Origin: Staphylococcus capitis subsp. capitis | GTDB lineage: Bacteria > Bacillota > Bacilli > Staphylococcales > Staphylococcaceae | Length of the DNA: 64,000 bases | Reading direction: 5' to 3' | Assembly (NCBI RefSeq): GCF_040739495.1 | Contig: NZ_CP145263.1 | Coordinates: 496,001-560,000, forward strand | In this document: positions 8,692 to 18,941 of the stretch, piece by piece | Layout of the letters: the number at the start of each line of letters is the position of its first letter | How positions within the stretch are numbered: position 1 is the stretch's first letter | Position numbers and translations under genes: made by a program | Notes under the pieces: generated by a model | Told to the model about the DNA's origin: nothing | The model's input: only the letters and a program-made list of their open reading frames with translations | The model's database searches: none

Positions 8692-11600
8692 ATGGGAAAA
8701 TTTGGATTAAATTTCTTTAAGCCTACTGAAAAGTTTAATGGAAATTGGTCAGTTTTAGAGCAAAAGAGTAGAGAATGGGAGAAAATGTATCGTGAAAGAT
8801 GGAGCCATGATAAGGTAGTTAGAACGACTCACGGCGTCAATTGTACTGGTTCATGCTCGTGGAAAGTATTTGTTAAAAATGGAGTGATTACTTGGGAAAA
8901 TCAACAAACTGACTACCCAAGTTGCGGACCTGATATGCCGGAATTTGAACCTCGTGGATGTCCAAGGGGCGCTTCATTTTCATGGTATGAGTACAGTCCT
9001 CTAAGAGTAAAATATCCATACATTAGAGGGAAATTATTAGATTTATGGACTCAAGCATTAGAGGAAAATAACGGCAATCGAATCGCAGCATGGGCCTCTA
9101 TAGTAGAAGATGAAAATAAAGCTAAAGCATATAAAGAAGCTCGAGGAAAAGGTGGTAATGTTAGAGCAAACTGGAGAGACGTTACAGATATTATTGCAGC
9201 ACAAATTTTATATACGATTAAAAAAGATGGTCCTGACCGAATTGCAGGATTCACTCCTATACCTGCAATGTCTATGATTAGTTATGCCTCAGGAACAAGA
9301 TTTATTAATCTATTGGGCGGAGAAATGCTTAGCTTCTATGACTGGTACGCTGACTTACCTCCTGCTTCACCTCAAATATGGGGAGAACAAACAGACGTAC
9401 CTGAATCGAGTGATTGGTATAACACTGCTTACATTATCATGTGGGGATCCAATGTACCATTAACACGAACACCAGACGCACATTTTATGACTGAAGTAAG
9501 ATATAAAGGGACTAAAGTCATTTCAGTTGCACCAGATTATGCAGAAAACGTGAAATTTGCTGACAATTGGTTAGCGCCTCATCCAGGTACAGATGCTGCA
9601 GTAGCGCAAGCTATGACGCACGTTATTTTACAGGAATTTTATGAAAATGAACCTAACGATATGTTTATCAATTATGCGAAGCAATATACTGATATGCCGT
9701 TCGTGATTATGTTAGATCAAGATGAAAATGGTTATAAAGCAGGTCGATTTTTACGAGCAAGTGATTTAGGTATTGATAGTGAGAATAGTGAATGGAAGCC
9801 AGTAATTTTTGATTGTGAAAGTCAACAATTAGTAGTACCAAATGGAACGATGGGCCAGCGTTGGGAAGAAGGTAAGAAATGGAATTTAAAATTAGAGAAT
9901 GAAGATGGAACAAAAATTAATCCGGCTTTATCTATGGTTGAAGAAGATTATGAATTACAAACTATCCAGTTCCCATACTTTGATAGTAAGGGTGACGGCG
10001 TGTTTAAGAGACCTATTCCATCTCGCAAGATTAGATTGTCTAATGATCAAGAAGTATATATATCAACTGTTTATGACCTTATGGCGAGTCAATATGGTAT
10101 TCAACGTTTTAACCATGAACTTGAAGCTCAATCCTATGATGACGTTAAATCCAAATATACACCAGCATGGCAAGAATCTATTACTGGTATCAATAGAGGA
10201 TTAGTCATTCAAGTTGCTAAAGAATTCGCTCAAAATGCAATTGATACGGATGGACGGTCTATGATTATTATGGGCGCAGGCATTAATCATTGGTTTAATT
10301 CAGATACGATTTACCGTTCGATTTTAAATTTAGTAATACTTTGTGGATGTCAAGGAGTCAATGGAGGCGGTTGGGCACATTATGTAGGTCAAGAAAAGTG
10401 TCGACCTATTGAAGGATGGAATACTGTTGCCTTTGCTAAGGATTGGCAAGGACCGCCACGTTTACAAAATGGTACAAGTTGGTTCTATTTTGCAACAGAT
10501 CAATGGAAATATGAGGAGTCAAATGTTGATCAATTTAAATCACCATTAGCTGAGAATATTAAGCATCAACATCCAGCAGATTACAATGTGACGGCTGCTC
10601 GATTAGGTTGGCTACCTTCATATCCTCAATTTAATAAAAATAGTCTGTTGTTCGGAGAAGAAGCCAAAGAGGAAGGAAACGACTCTAATGAGGCTATTCT
10701 TAAAAAAGCAATTGACTCAATAAAAAATAAAGAGACTCAATTTGCAATTGAAGATCCAGATTTAAGAAAGAACCATCCTAAAACACTATTTGTTTGGAGA
10801 TCAAACTTAATATCCAGTTCCGCTAAAGGACAAGAATATTTCATGAAACATTTATTAGGCACACGGTCAGGTTTAATGGCTGAACCTAATGAAGATGATA
10901 AACCTTCAGAAATTAAATGGAGAGAAGATACTGTTGGTAAATTAGACTTATTAGTGTCATTAGATTTTAGAATGACTGCGACGCCTTTATATTCCGATAT
11001 CGTTCTACCAGCTGCAACTTGGTATGAAAAACACGATTTATCTTCAACAGATATGCATCCGTTTATACATCCTTTCAATCCTGCGATAGATCCTTTATGG
11101 GAATCACGCTCAGATTGGGATATTTATAAAACTTTAAGTAAAGCAATTTCAGAAATGGCAAAGGATTATTTACCAGGAACATTCAAAGATGTTGTAACAA
11201 CACCTCTAGGTCATGATTCTAAACAAGAATTAGGTTCTGAATTTGGAATTGTTAAAGATTGGTCGAAAGGTGAAATTGAAGGTATTCCAGGAAAAACAAT
11301 GCCCAACTTTGCCATTGTAGAACGTGATTACACTAAAATTTACGATAAATTTGTCACGCTTGGCCCTTTACTTGAAAAAGCCAACGTAGGCGCTCATGGA
11401 GTAAGTTTCAGTGTAAAAGATGAATATGAAGAACTGAAAAGCATGCTCGGTACATGGAATGATAATGATAAAAACTCGGTAAGAAATCATCGACCTCGAA
11501 TTGACACTGCACGTAAAGTCGCAGATGCAATATTAAATATTTCCTCTGCGACTAATGGGAAATTATCACAACTATCTTATGAAGATTTAGAACATCAAAC

Positions 11601-12375
11601 TGGAATGCCATTGAAGGATATCTCTCAAGCTCGTGCTTCAGAGAAGATTTCATTTTTGAATATAACATCACAACCACGAGAAGTAATTCCAACGGCGGTA
11701 TTTCCAGGTTCAAATAAAAATGGTCGAAGATACTCTCCTTTCACAACTAATATTGAGAGACTCGTACCATTTAGAACATTAACAGGTAGACAAAGCTATT
11801 ATATCGATCATGAAATATTTCAACAGTTTGGAGAAAGCTTACCCGTTTATAAACCAACATTACCACCAATGGTATTTGGAACACGAGATAAGAAGGTTAA
11901 AGGTGGGAAAGATGCTTTAGTACTTAGATATTTAACCCCACATGGTAAATGGAATATTCATTCAACTTATCAGGACAATGAACGTATGCTAACGCTATTT
12001 AGAGGTGGGCCTGTAGTATGGCTATCAAACGAAGATGCAGAAGAACATGACATTAAAGACAATGATTGGTTAGAAGTGTACAACCGAAATGGTGTTGTAA
12101 CCGCGAGAGCTGTAACATCACATCGTATGCCTAAAGGAACAATGTTTATGTATCATGCACAAGATAAACATATTGAAACACCTGGTTCAGAAATCACAGA
12201 TACTCGTGGAGGCTCTCATAATGCACCTACTAGAATTCACCTAAAGCCTACACAATTAGTTGGAGGTTACGCTCAAATTAGTTATCACTTTAATTACTAT
12301 GGTCCGATTGGAAACCAAAGAGATGTATATGTTGCGGTAAGAAAAATGAAAGAGGTGAATTGGCTTGAAGATTAA
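8692..12375 (+). CDS. narG: Respiratory nitrate reductase alpha subunit
   Basis: The molybdenum bis-MGD catalytic subunit reduces nitrate to nitrite at the inner face of the membrane. The FS0 [4Fe-4S] ligands are visible as HGVNCTGSC (H-x3-C-x3-C) plus a downstream Cys in RGCPRGAS. Molybdopterin-domain blocks run through the rest (for example GWNTVAFAKDWQGPPR and GGSHNAPTR). I chose the ATG at 8692 because GTGGAAGGA lies eight bases upstream, giving 1227 residues as expected for the family. ATGs at 8650 and 8683 are less well placed. No Tat signal is seen. It is the first gene of narGHJI. Confidence 0.96.
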   Translation: MGKFGLNFFKPTEKFNGNWSVLEQKSREWEKMYRERWSHDKVVRTTHGVNCTGSCSWKVFVKNGVITWENQQTDYPSCGPDMPEFEPRGCPRGASFSWYEYSPLRVKYPYIRGKLLDLWTQALEENNGNRIAAWASIVEDENKAKAYKEARGKGGNVRANWRDVTDIIAAQILYTIKKDGPDRIAGFTPIPAMSMISYASGTRFINLLGGEMLSFYDWYADLPPASPQIWGEQTDVPESSDWYNTAYIIMWGSNVPLTRTPDAHFMTEVRYKGTKVISVAPDYAENVKFADNWLAPHPGTDAAVAQAMTHVILQEFYENEPNDMFINYAKQYTDMPFVIMLDQDENGYKAGRFLRASDLGIDSENSEWKPVIFDCESQQLVVPNGTMGQRWEEGKKWNLKLENEDGTKINPALSMVEEDYELQTIQFPYFDSKGDGVFKRPIPSRKIRLSNDQEVYISTVYDLMASQYGIQRFNHELEAQSYDDVKSKYTPAWQESITGINRGLVIQVAKEFAQNAIDTDGRSMIIMGAGINHWFNSDTIYRSILNLVILCGCQGVNGGGWAHYVGQEKCRPIEGWNTVAFAKDWQGPPRLQNGTSWFYFATDQWKYEESNVDQFKSPLAENIKHQHPADYNVTAARLGWLPSYPQFNKNSLLFGEEAKEEGNDSNEAILKKAIDSIKNKETQFAIEDPDLRKNHPKTLFVWRSNLISSSAKGQEYFMKHLLGTRSGLMAEPNEDDKPSEIKWREDTVGKLDLLVSLDFRMTATPLYSDIVLPAATWYEKHDLSSTDMHPFIHPFNPAIDPLWESRSDWDIYKTLSKAISEMAKDYLPGTFKDVVTTPLGHDSKQELGSEFGIVKDWSKGEIEGIPGKTMPNFAIVERDYTKIYDKFVTLGPLLEKANVGAHGVSFSVKDEYEELKSMLGTWNDNDKNSVRNHRPRIDTARKVADAILNISSATNGKLSQLSYEDLEHQTGMPLKDISQARASEKISFLNITSQPREVIPTAVFPGSNKNGRRYSPFTTNIERLVPFRTLTGRQSYYIDHEIFQQFGESLPVYKPTLPPMVFGTRDKKVKGGKDALVLRYLTPHGKWNIHSTYQDNERMLTLFRGGPVVWLSNEDAEEHDIKDNDWLEVYNRNGVVTARAVTSHRMPKGTMFMYHAQDKHIETPGSEITDTRGGSHNAPTRIHLKPTQLVGGYAQISYHFNYYGPIGNQRDVYVAVRKMKEVNWLED

Positions 12376-13918
12376 AGCGCAGATAGCAATGGTACTGAAC
12401 TTAGACAAATGTATTGGATGTCATACATGTAGTGTGACATGCAAAAACACTTGGACTAACAGACCTGGTGCAGAATATATGTGGTTTAATAATGTGGAAA
12501 CGAAGCCAGGTGTTGGCTATCCTAAGCGTTGGGAGGATCAAAGCCATTATAAAGGTGGTTGGGTGTTAAATAAGAAAGGTCAACTTGAATTAAAATCTGG
12601 AAATAGATGGTCAAAAATTGCTTTAGGTAAAATCTTTTACAATCCAGATATGCCTTTGATTAAAGATTATTATGAGCCTTGGACATATAATTACGAGCAT
12701 TTAACTACTGCTAAGGAGGGGAAACATTCTCCTGTTGCTAAGGCACACTCTCTCATTTCAGGTGACAAGCTTGACTTAGAGTGGGGGCCTAACTGGGAAG
12801 ATGATTTAGCCGGTGGACACGTTACAGGTCCTAAAGACCCTAACATTCAACAAATTGAAGAAGATATCAAATTTCAATTTGATGAAACATTTATGATGTA
12901 TTTACCACGTTTGTGTGAACATTGTCTTAATCCAAGTTGTGTTGCTTCTTGTCCCTCAGGCGCAATGTATAAAAGAGATGAAGATGGGATTGTATTAGTT
13001 GACCAAGACGCTTGTCGAGGCTGGCGTTATTGTATGACAGGATGTCCTTATAAAAAAGTATATTTTAATTGGAAAACGAATAAAGCAGAAAAATGTACGT
13101 TTTGTTTTCCTAGAATCGAAACGGGCATGCCAACAGTGTGTTCTGAAACATGTACAGGTAGAATGAGATACCTAGGTGTGATGTTATATGATGCAGATCG
13201 AGTGCAAGAAGCGGCTTCTGCAACTAATGAAGAGGATTTATATGAAAAACAACTAGACTTATTTTTAGACCCATTTGATGAAGAGGTGATTGCCGAAGCC
13301 GAAAGAGAAGGTATCAGTCATGAATGGATTACTGCAGCTCAAAATTCTCCAGTGTATAAATTAGCAGTGGAATATAAGATGGCTTTTCCATTACATCCAG
13401 AATTTAGAACGATGCCGATGGTATGGTACTGTCCACCGTTAAGTCCAATTATGAGCTATTTTGAAGGGCAAAATGCTGGAAATAACTCAGATATGATATT
13501 CCCAGCAATAGAAGAGATGCGATTACCTATTGAATATTTAGCTAATTTATTAACTGCTGGTGATGTAGCACCAATAAAATTAGGGTTACAAAAAATGGCG
13601 ATGATGCGAAGCTATATGAGAGCGAAAGTGACCCAACAACCATTCGATGTGTCTAAGCTTGAACGATTGAATTTAACAGAAAGTCAATTAAATGACATGT
13701 ATCGTTTATTAGGAATTGCCAAATATGAAGATCGTTTTGTTGTTCCAACTTCGCACAAAGAAACATATTTAGATACCTATAGAGCACAAGGTAGTCAAGG
13801 TTATGGTGGAGAATACTTTGGTGCAAATTGTGAAGGTTGTGGTGTAGCAGTTGGCTCAGGTAAATCAGGACAAGAGATATACAATGATAACTTCTATGGA
13901 GGGATTTTCCGTGATTAA
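12365..13918 (+). CDS. narH: Respiratory nitrate reductase beta subunit
   Basis: The iron-sulfur electron-transfer subunit of NarGHI, 517 residues. Four cluster motifs are visible: CIGCHTCSVTC; CEHCLNPSCVASC; CRGWRYCMTGC, where Trp replaces the second Cys as expected for the [3Fe-4S] centre; and CTFC followed by CSETC. Start is a TTG preceded by GAGGTG and overlapping narG by 11 bases, so translation is probably coupled. Confidence 0.96.
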   Translation: MKIKAQIAMVLNLDKCIGCHTCSVTCKNTWTNRPGAEYMWFNNVETKPGVGYPKRWEDQSHYKGGWVLNKKGQLELKSGNRWSKIALGKIFYNPDMPLIKDYYEPWTYNYEHLTTAKEGKHSPVAKAHSLISGDKLDLEWGPNWEDDLAGGHVTGPKDPNIQQIEEDIKFQFDETFMMYLPRLCEHCLNPSCVASCPSGAMYKRDEDGIVLVDQDACRGWRYCMTGCPYKKVYFNWKTNKAEKCTFCFPRIETGMPTVCSETCTGRMRYLGVMLYDADRVQEAASATNEEDLYEKQLDLFLDPFDEEVIAEAEREGISHEWITAAQNSPVYKLAVEYKMAFPLHPEFRTMPMVWYCPPLSPIMSYFEGQNAGNNSDMIFPAIEEMRLPIEYLANLLTAGDVAPIKLGLQKMAMMRSYMRAKVTQQPFDVSKLERLNLTESQLNDMYRLLGIAKYEDRFVVPTSHKETYLDTYRAQGSQGYGGEYFGANCEGCGVAVGSGKSGQEIYNDNFYGGIFRD

Positions 13919-14486
13919 TCTTCAGAAATTAGCTCAATATCAAGAAAGTTTAGGTTACTTGGGCCAACAAATTAACTTTCCAGAAAAGTTAACCTTTCAC
14001 CCTAATGTGTTTCAAGAAACAATTGAAGCATCTCACCCAGCATACGAAGATTTATGTGCATTTAGAGAAATAATAATGAATTATTCTTTGTCCGAAATTA
14101 AAGCAATTTATACAGACACATTTGATTTCAGTAAAAACTATCCTCTATACATGACATATAATCGATTTGATACTCAAAAAGAACGTGGGCAAATGTTAGC
14201 TAAACTTAAAGTGTTATATGAAATGTTTGGTCTTAAAATGATAGACAATGAATTATCGGATTACTTACCATTAATGCTTCAATTTTTGCAAGTAGCTCGC
14301 TGGGAAAATGATGTTCGTGCAGAAGACAATTTAAAATTAATCATCATGATTATTGAGGATGGAACTTATGAGATGGCTAATCATCTTGCTAAAAATAACA
14401 ACCCTTATGCGTATGTCATCAAAGCGTTAAGACAAACTTTAAAAGCATGTATTGTTTCTAATAAAGAGGTGGGGAATCATGCTTAA
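13911..14486 (+). CDS. narJ: Nitrate reductase molybdenum cofactor assembly chaperone
   Basis: A cytoplasmic chaperone of the TorD/NarJ type that holds NarG for cofactor insertion and is not part of the final enzyme. The 191-residue product starts (M)INLQKLAQYQESLG. I chose the GTG at 13911 because TGGAGGGA lies seven bases upstream; an upstream TTG would extend into narH without a ribosome binding site. Overlap with narH is 8 bases and with narI another 8. Confidence 0.93.
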   Translation: MINLQKLAQYQESLGYLGQQINFPEKLTFHPNVFQETIEASHPAYEDLCAFREIIMNYSLSEIKAIYTDTFDFSKNYPLYMTYNRFDTQKERGQMLAKLKVLYEMFGLKMIDNELSDYLPLMLQFLQVARWENDVRAEDNLKLIIMIIEDGTYEMANHLAKNNNPYAYVIKALRQTLKACIVSNKEVGNHA

Positions 14487-15156
14487 TCAATTTACATGGG
14501 TCATTTATCCTTATTTATGTTTAAGTATTTTTGTTATTGGACATATTGCTCGTTATAAATATGATCAATTTTCTTGGACGGCTAAATCAAGTGAATTAAT
14601 TGAAAAGAAACAGTTAAAATGGGGAAGTTTGATGTTTCATCTTGGCGTGATTCCAGTATTCTTTGGTCATGTTGTAGGTTTGTTGATTCCAGCAAATTGG
14701 CTTGAATCTATAGGTGTTAATAATCACATCTATCACATAGGAGCAGTATATATTGGTAGTATTTTTGGTATAATAACATTGTTAGGAATGATACTTCTTA
14801 CTTCAAGAAGATTAACTATTAAAAATGTTAGGAAACTTAGTTCAACTTCTGATATTTTCGTTAATATTTTATTAGTGATTATATTAATTATGGGTTGTTA
14901 TTCAACAATTTTCACCAACGCAGTTCAACCTGATTTTGATTATCGTCAAACTATAGCGATATGGTTTAGACATCTGTTTATGTTTACACCTAATGCTGAT
15001 TTTATGATTCACGTCCCTTGGTCTTTTAAATTGCACATTTTACTAGGATTTACAATATTTGCATGTTGGCCATTTACAAGATTAGTCCACGTATGGAGTG
15101 TACCGATTTCATATATGAATAGAAGATATATTATTTATCGCAAGAATAAAGTTTGA
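14479..15156 (+). CDS. narI: Respiratory nitrate reductase gamma subunit (cytochrome b)
   Basis: A membrane anchor with two b hemes that takes electrons from menaquinol and passes them to NarH. The 225 residues form five hydrophobic segments with histidines placed inside them (for example MFHLGVIPVFFGHVVG and HIPW-type HVPWSFKLHILLG). The ATG at 14479 has AGAGGTGGGG just upstream; an upstream TTG frame extension is not supported. It overlaps narJ by 8 bases. Confidence 0.95.
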   Translation: MLNQFTWVIYPYLCLSIFVIGHIARYKYDQFSWTAKSSELIEKKQLKWGSLMFHLGVIPVFFGHVVGLLIPANWLESIGVNNHIYHIGAVYIGSIFGIITLLGMILLTSRRLTIKNVRKLSSTSDIFVNILLVIILIMGCYSTIFTNAVQPDFDYRQTIAIWFRHLFMFTPNADFMIHVPWSFKLHILLGFTIFACWPFTRLVHVWSVPISYMNRRYIIYRKNKV

Positions 15157-15166
15157 TGACGAGAGG

Positions 15167-15628
15167 ATGGGAAAATTGAGACCAGAATCCTTATTAAACA
15201 ATCAAAGTTTACAGAATAATTTAGACCGATTGAGAATAGATGGTGGTTATGATTTTGGGGGGATTGCGATGTATGAACGATCGCTTAGATCATCGCCAAT
15301 CAAATGGAAATATGTTTCAGGTAATACGAATGAACGATATAAGTTAATTATATTAAGAAAAGGAAGAGGTTTAGCTGGGACTGTAATGAAAACTGGAAAA
15401 CGCATGGTAATTGCTGATGTAGATACAGCACTAACTCAAGCAGAGAAAATTGCCTTTCCAATTATTTTGAATGAATCGTTAACAGCTGTTGTAGCAGTTC
15501 CACTTTGGCTTGACCATCAAATGTATGGAGTATTATTGTTAGGTCAAAGAAATCATCATCCTCTGCCACAGTCTTTAGAACAACTTGATATTCAAAGTCA
15601 AATAGGGTTTTTTACAGAAACGAATTAG
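15167..15628 (+). CDS. nreA: NreA, GAF-domain nitrate receptor
   Basis: A 153-residue single-domain GAF protein (KGRGLAGTVMKTGKRMVIAD, VVAVPLWLDHQMYGVLLLGQ). In Staphylococcus carnosus NreA binds nitrate and restrains the kinase NreB. It starts ten bases after narI. GAGAGG abuts the ATG at 15167, so the TTG at 15176 is a possible alternative start. It is the first of three genes encoding the NreABC nitrate/oxygen sensor. Confidence 0.9.
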   Translation: MGKLRPESLLNNQSLQNNLDRLRIDGGYDFGGIAMYERSLRSSPIKWKYVSGNTNERYKLIILRKGRGLAGTVMKTGKRMVIADVDTALTQAEKIAFPIILNESLTAVVAVPLWLDHQMYGVLLLGQRNHHPLPQSLEQLDIQSQIGFFTETN

Positions 15629-15637
15629 GTGAATAGG

Positions 15638-16672
15638 ATGCTAAATAAATTTGAATTAAATGTAGAAGACTTGTTGCATAAATATTATGATACTACGACT
15701 GAAAAGATTGTCTTTGTCGATCGTCTTGGTAAAATTATTGCAATGAACGGAGCTGCTAGAGATATATTATCTGAAGAAGATAATTATAAAGCAATGACGC
15801 ATGCCATTTGCAATCGCTGTGAAGGATATTCCAATGAATATGATTTACAGTCATGTGAAGAATGCTTTTTAGAAGCGAATCATTTGCAGAAATCAAACTT
15901 CCAAGTATTTATGAAGACAAAGGACAATAAAATAGAACCTTATACAGCTACTTATCAAACTATTGATGATGAAAGAGGAATTAGTGCTTTTACTTTGCAA
16001 AATGTTTCTCCACAAATTGAAAGACAGGAGAAAATGTATCAACAGAAAATGCTTCACAAATCTATACAAGCTCAAGAGAATGAAAGAAAGCGCATTTCTC
16101 GTGAGTTACATGATAGCGTGATTCAAGAAATGTTAAATATTGATGTTGAACTACGACTATTAAAATACAAGTTTCAAGATGAAACAGTTGTTGAAAGTAC
16201 GCAACAAATAGAAGGTTTAGTGTCGCAACTCATTGATGACATTCGTAATCTATCAGTGGAACTACGTCCTTCGTCATTAGATGATTTAGGCATAGAAGCC
16301 GCTTTTAATTCCTACTTTAAGCAATTTGAAGAAAATTATGGTATTCAAATTAATTACCATTCCAATATTAAAGGATTACGGTTTGATAATGAAGTTGAAA
16401 CTGTTGTCTATCGTGTGATTCAAGAAGCGGTTCTAAATGCGTTAAAGTACGCAGAAGTAAATGAAATAGAGGTTCATATTAGTAAAAATGAACATCGCTT
16501 GTTAGCGGAAGTAGTAGATAGAGGTAAAGGTTTTAATTTGGATGACAAGCCCAGAGGATCAGGACTAGGCTTTTACGGTATGAGAGAGCGTGCGGAATTA
16601 GTAAATGGAAATATTAATATTGAATCACACCTCAATAAAGGAACCATAGTCACACTAGACATACCTATTTAA
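15638..16672 (+). CDS. nreB: NreB, oxygen-sensing histidine kinase
   Basis: A cytoplasmic kinase whose PAS domain carries an oxygen-labile [4Fe-4S] cluster. The four ligands are present as C58-x2-C61 and C73-x2-C76. The HisKA_3 dimerisation region has its phospho-accepting His158 in ISRELHDSV, and the ATPase domain shows [12 protein letters not shown]. Length is 344 residues from the ATG at 15638, which follows AGGTGAATAGG; the in-frame GTG nine bases earlier overlaps that ribosome binding site. It phosphorylates NreC when oxygen is absent. Confidence 0.95.
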   Translation: MLNKFELNVEDLLHKYYDTTTEKIVFVDRLGKIIAMNGAARDILSEEDNYKAMTHAICNRCEGYSNEYDLQSCEECFLEANHLQKSNFQVFMKTKDNKIEPYTATYQTIDDERGISAFTLQNVSPQIERQEKMYQQKMLHKSIQAQENERKRISRELHDSVIQEMLNIDVELRLLKYKFQDETVVESTQQIEGLVSQLIDDIRNLSVELRPSSLDDLGIEAAFNSYFKQFEENYGIQINYHSNIKGLRFDNEVETVVYRVIQEAVLNALKYAEVNEIEVHISKNEHRLLAEVVDRGKGFNLDDKPRGSGLGFYGMRERAELVNGNINIESHLNKGTIVTLDIPI

Positions 16673-16690
16673 AATAGTGGGGGAATGAAT

Positions 16691-17347
16691 GTGAAGATCG
16701 TTATAGCAGATGACCACGCTGTAGTAAGAACAGGATTTTCGATGATATTAAACTATCAAGAAGATATGGAAGTTGTCGCAACAGCAGCTGATGGTGTTGA
16801 AGCATATCAAAAGGTTTTAGAGTATAAACCAGATGTTTTAATTTTAGATTTGAGCATGCCACCTGGTGAATCAGGGTTAGTCGCTACAAGTAAAATTTCA
16901 GAAAGTTTTCCAGAAACTAAGATTCTTATTTTAACGATGTATGATGATGAGGAATACCTATTTCACGTTTTAAAAAGTGGAGCGAAAGGATATATTTTAA
17001 AAAATGCACCTGATGAGCAATTAATTTTAGCTGTAAGAACAGTATATAAAGGAGAAACATATGTAGATATGAAGATGACCACTTCTTTAGTAAATGAGTT
17101 TATTAATCAATCTCATCAGGAAGAAGTGAGTTATTCTTCAGATCCCTTTAAGATATTATCAAAAAGAGAACTTGAAATACTACCGCTTATTGCAAAAGGT
17201 TATGGTAATAAAGATATAGCTGAAAAGTTATTTGTTTCAGTGAAAACAGTTGAAGCACATAAAACACACATCATGAATAAACTCAACCTTAAGAGTAAAC
17301 CTGAACTTGTTGAATATGCACTAAAAAAGAAATTACTCGAGTTTTAA
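16691..17347 (+). CDS. nreC: NreC, LuxR-type response regulator
   Basis: The partner of NreB that activates nir, nar and narT. The receiver domain keeps the acidic pair D7-D8 and phospho-acceptor D53 ([10 protein letters not shown]), plus the conserved Thr and Lys. The C-terminal LuxR/GerE helix-turn-helix is [20 protein letters not shown] through [12 protein letters not shown] chose the GTG at 16691, with GTGGGGGA six bases upstream, over the ATG at 16685, which abuts it. A strong terminator follows. Confidence 0.95.
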   Translation: MKIVIADDHAVVRTGFSMILNYQEDMEVVATAADGVEAYQKVLEYKPDVLILDLSMPPGESGLVATSKISESFPETKILILTMYDDEEYLFHVLKSGAKGYILKNAPDEQLILAVRTVYKGETYVDMKMTTSLVNEFINQSHQEEVSYSSDPFKILSKRELEILPLIAKGYGNKDIAEKLFVSVKTVEAHKTHIMNKLNLKSKPELVEYALKKKLLEF

Positions 17348-17370
17348 AAACATATTGTTGATTAATCAAG

Positions 17371-17411
17371 TCCTAAAAGATGATAAGCTCATCATTTTTT
17401 AGGATTTTTTT
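17371..17411 (+). terminator. Terminator after nreC
   Basis: A 14-bp stem, TCCTAAAAGATGAT and ATCATTTTTTAGGA, with a 6-base loop and a run of T ends the nar-nre transcript. Confidence 0.9.
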
Positions 17412-17497
17412 GTGTTTTAAAATTAGCATGTATCATATGATGTTTATTTTTTAGAGTTAACTATTAATACTTTTTATAGGGAAAAAGCTGAGTATAT

Positions 17498-17513
17498 TAA
17501 GGGTAAATCCTTA
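17498..17513. promoter_or_regulatory. Candidate NreC box upstream of narT
   Basis: TAAGGGTAAATCCTTA is a perfect inverted repeat TAAGG-N6-CCTTA matching the boxes before nirR and narG. Confidence 0.7.
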
Positions 17514-17551
17514 TGTTCATTTTTTCACAATAAAACTAAAATAAAGTTGTA

Positions 17552-17633
17552 ATTAGTACTATGTCTATTCCCGTATGTATTATTTATAGATTTCATTATT
17601 TTGACCTCTCTTAAAAATAGACATGGTACTAAT
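17552..17633. repeat. 18-bp inverted repeat in the narT leader
   Basis: ATTAGTACTATGTCTATT (17552-17569) and AATAGACATGGTACTAAT (17616-17633) are complementary at 17 of 18 positions, and the odd position is a G-U in RNA. The arms flank 46 AT-rich bases and end about 35 bases before the narT start. It may be a stem in the 5' leader or a pair of operator half-sites. The rest of 17412-17668 shows only the NreC-like box. Confidence 0.7.
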
Positions 17634-17668
17634 CATTATTCTATCAACTTAATGAAGGTGAAAAAGAA

Positions 17669-18841
17669 ATGAAAAAAGGAGTTTACCAGCTTACATTACA
17701 AACGTTTAGTTTGATAGTAGGTTTTATGGCGTGGAGTATTATATCTCCGTTAATGCCATTTATCACTCAAGATATTAAAATTTCTGCTAGTCAAATTTCT
17801 ATTATTTTAGCTATACCTGTTATTTTAGGATCAGTTTTAAGAGCTCCTTTTGGGTACCTTACAAATATTATAGGTGCCAAATGGGTATTCTTTAGTAGTT
17901 TTATAGTGTTGCTATTCCCAATATTTTTCTTAGGACAAGCCCAAAGTACGACGATGCTTATAATTTGTGGCTTCTTTCTTGGAGTCGGTGGGGCGATATT
18001 CTCAGTAGGAGTAACTGCGCTACCTAAATATTTTACGAAAGATAAAGTTGGATTAGCTAACGGAATTTATGGAATGGGCAATATAGGAACAGCAATTTCA
18101 TCTTTTTGTGCACCTGTTTTGGCAGGATTAATAGGGTGGCAAAATACCGTTAGAAGTTATTTAATCATTATCAGCTTGTTTGCAGTATTAATGTTCTTAT
18201 TGGGAGATAATAAAGAACCTAAAGTCAAAGTACCGTTAATATCTCAAGTCAAAGTATTGGCTAAAAATTATAAATTATACTATTTGAGTTTTTGGTACTT
18301 CATAACATTTGGTGCGTTTGTGGCATTTGGATTATTCTTACCAAATTATTTAGTGCATCATTTTACTATCGATAAGGTAGATGCAGGGATTCGATCCGGT
18401 ATTTTTATAGCTCTTGCAACATTTTTACGTCCACTTGGTGGCGTTTTAGGGGATAAATTTAATGCTGTGAAAGTACTCATTATAGATTTTGTAATAATGA
18501 TTATTGGAGGTTTAATTTTAACTTTATTCGATGGAATCATCTATTTTACTATTGGTTGTCTAACTATAAGCGTTTTTGCAGGTATAGGTAATGGCCTCGT
18601 GTTTAAGTTAGTACCTTCTTATTTCTCGAAAGAAGCAGGCTCTGCAAATGGAATTGTTTCTATGATGGGAGGTTTGGGTGGTTTCTTCCCACCTTTAGTG
18701 ATTACATTTGTCACAGGACTAACAGGTTCAAGTCATCTTGCATTTGGTTTATTAGTACTATTTGCACTTATTGCTTTAATCACAATGGTTCATTTATATA
18801 AAAAAGAGACTGTAATAGGTACAACACTCTATAGTGATTAA
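17669..18841 (+). CDS. narT: Nitrate/nitrite transporter NarT (MFS)
   Basis: A 390-residue major facilitator of the NarK/NNP group with about twelve membrane segments, moving nitrate in (and possibly nitrite out) for respiration. The glycine-rich stretches typical of NarK proteins are seen ([18 protein letters not shown], and [13 protein letters not shown] near residue 330). GAAGGTG precedes the ATG. It is transcribed alone after the nreC terminator, with its own NreC-like box. Confidence 0.92.
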   Translation: MKKGVYQLTLQTFSLIVGFMAWSIISPLMPFITQDIKISASQISIILAIPVILGSVLRAPFGYLTNIIGAKWVFFSSFIVLLFPIFFLGQAQSTTMLIICGFFLGVGGAIFSVGVTALPKYFTKDKVGLANGIYGMGNIGTAISSFCAPVLAGLIGWQNTVRSYLIIISLFAVLMFLLGDNKEPKVKVPLISQVKVLAKNYKLYYLSFWYFITFGAFVAFGLFLPNYLVHHFTIDKVDAGIRSGIFIALATFLRPLGGVLGDKFNAVKVLIIDFVIMIIGGLILTLFDGIIYFTIGCLTISVFAGIGNGLVFKLVPSYFSKEAGSANGIVSMMGGLGGFFPPLVITFVTGLTGSSHLAFGLLVLFALIALITMVHLYKKETVIGTTLYSD

Positions 18842-18900
18842 TGATAGTTAATATGTAGATAAATAATTGTATTTAACATATTTTTGCATATTATACAGTA

Positions 18901-18937
18901 AAAACCCTCAACTTTTTTCAGAGTTGAGGGTCCTTTT
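18901..18937. terminator. Bidirectional terminator between narT and hsp20
   Basis: CCCTCAAC and GTTGAGGG form the stem. Runs of T follow on both strands, serving the convergent genes. Confidence 0.85.
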
Positions 18938-18941
18938 ATTA

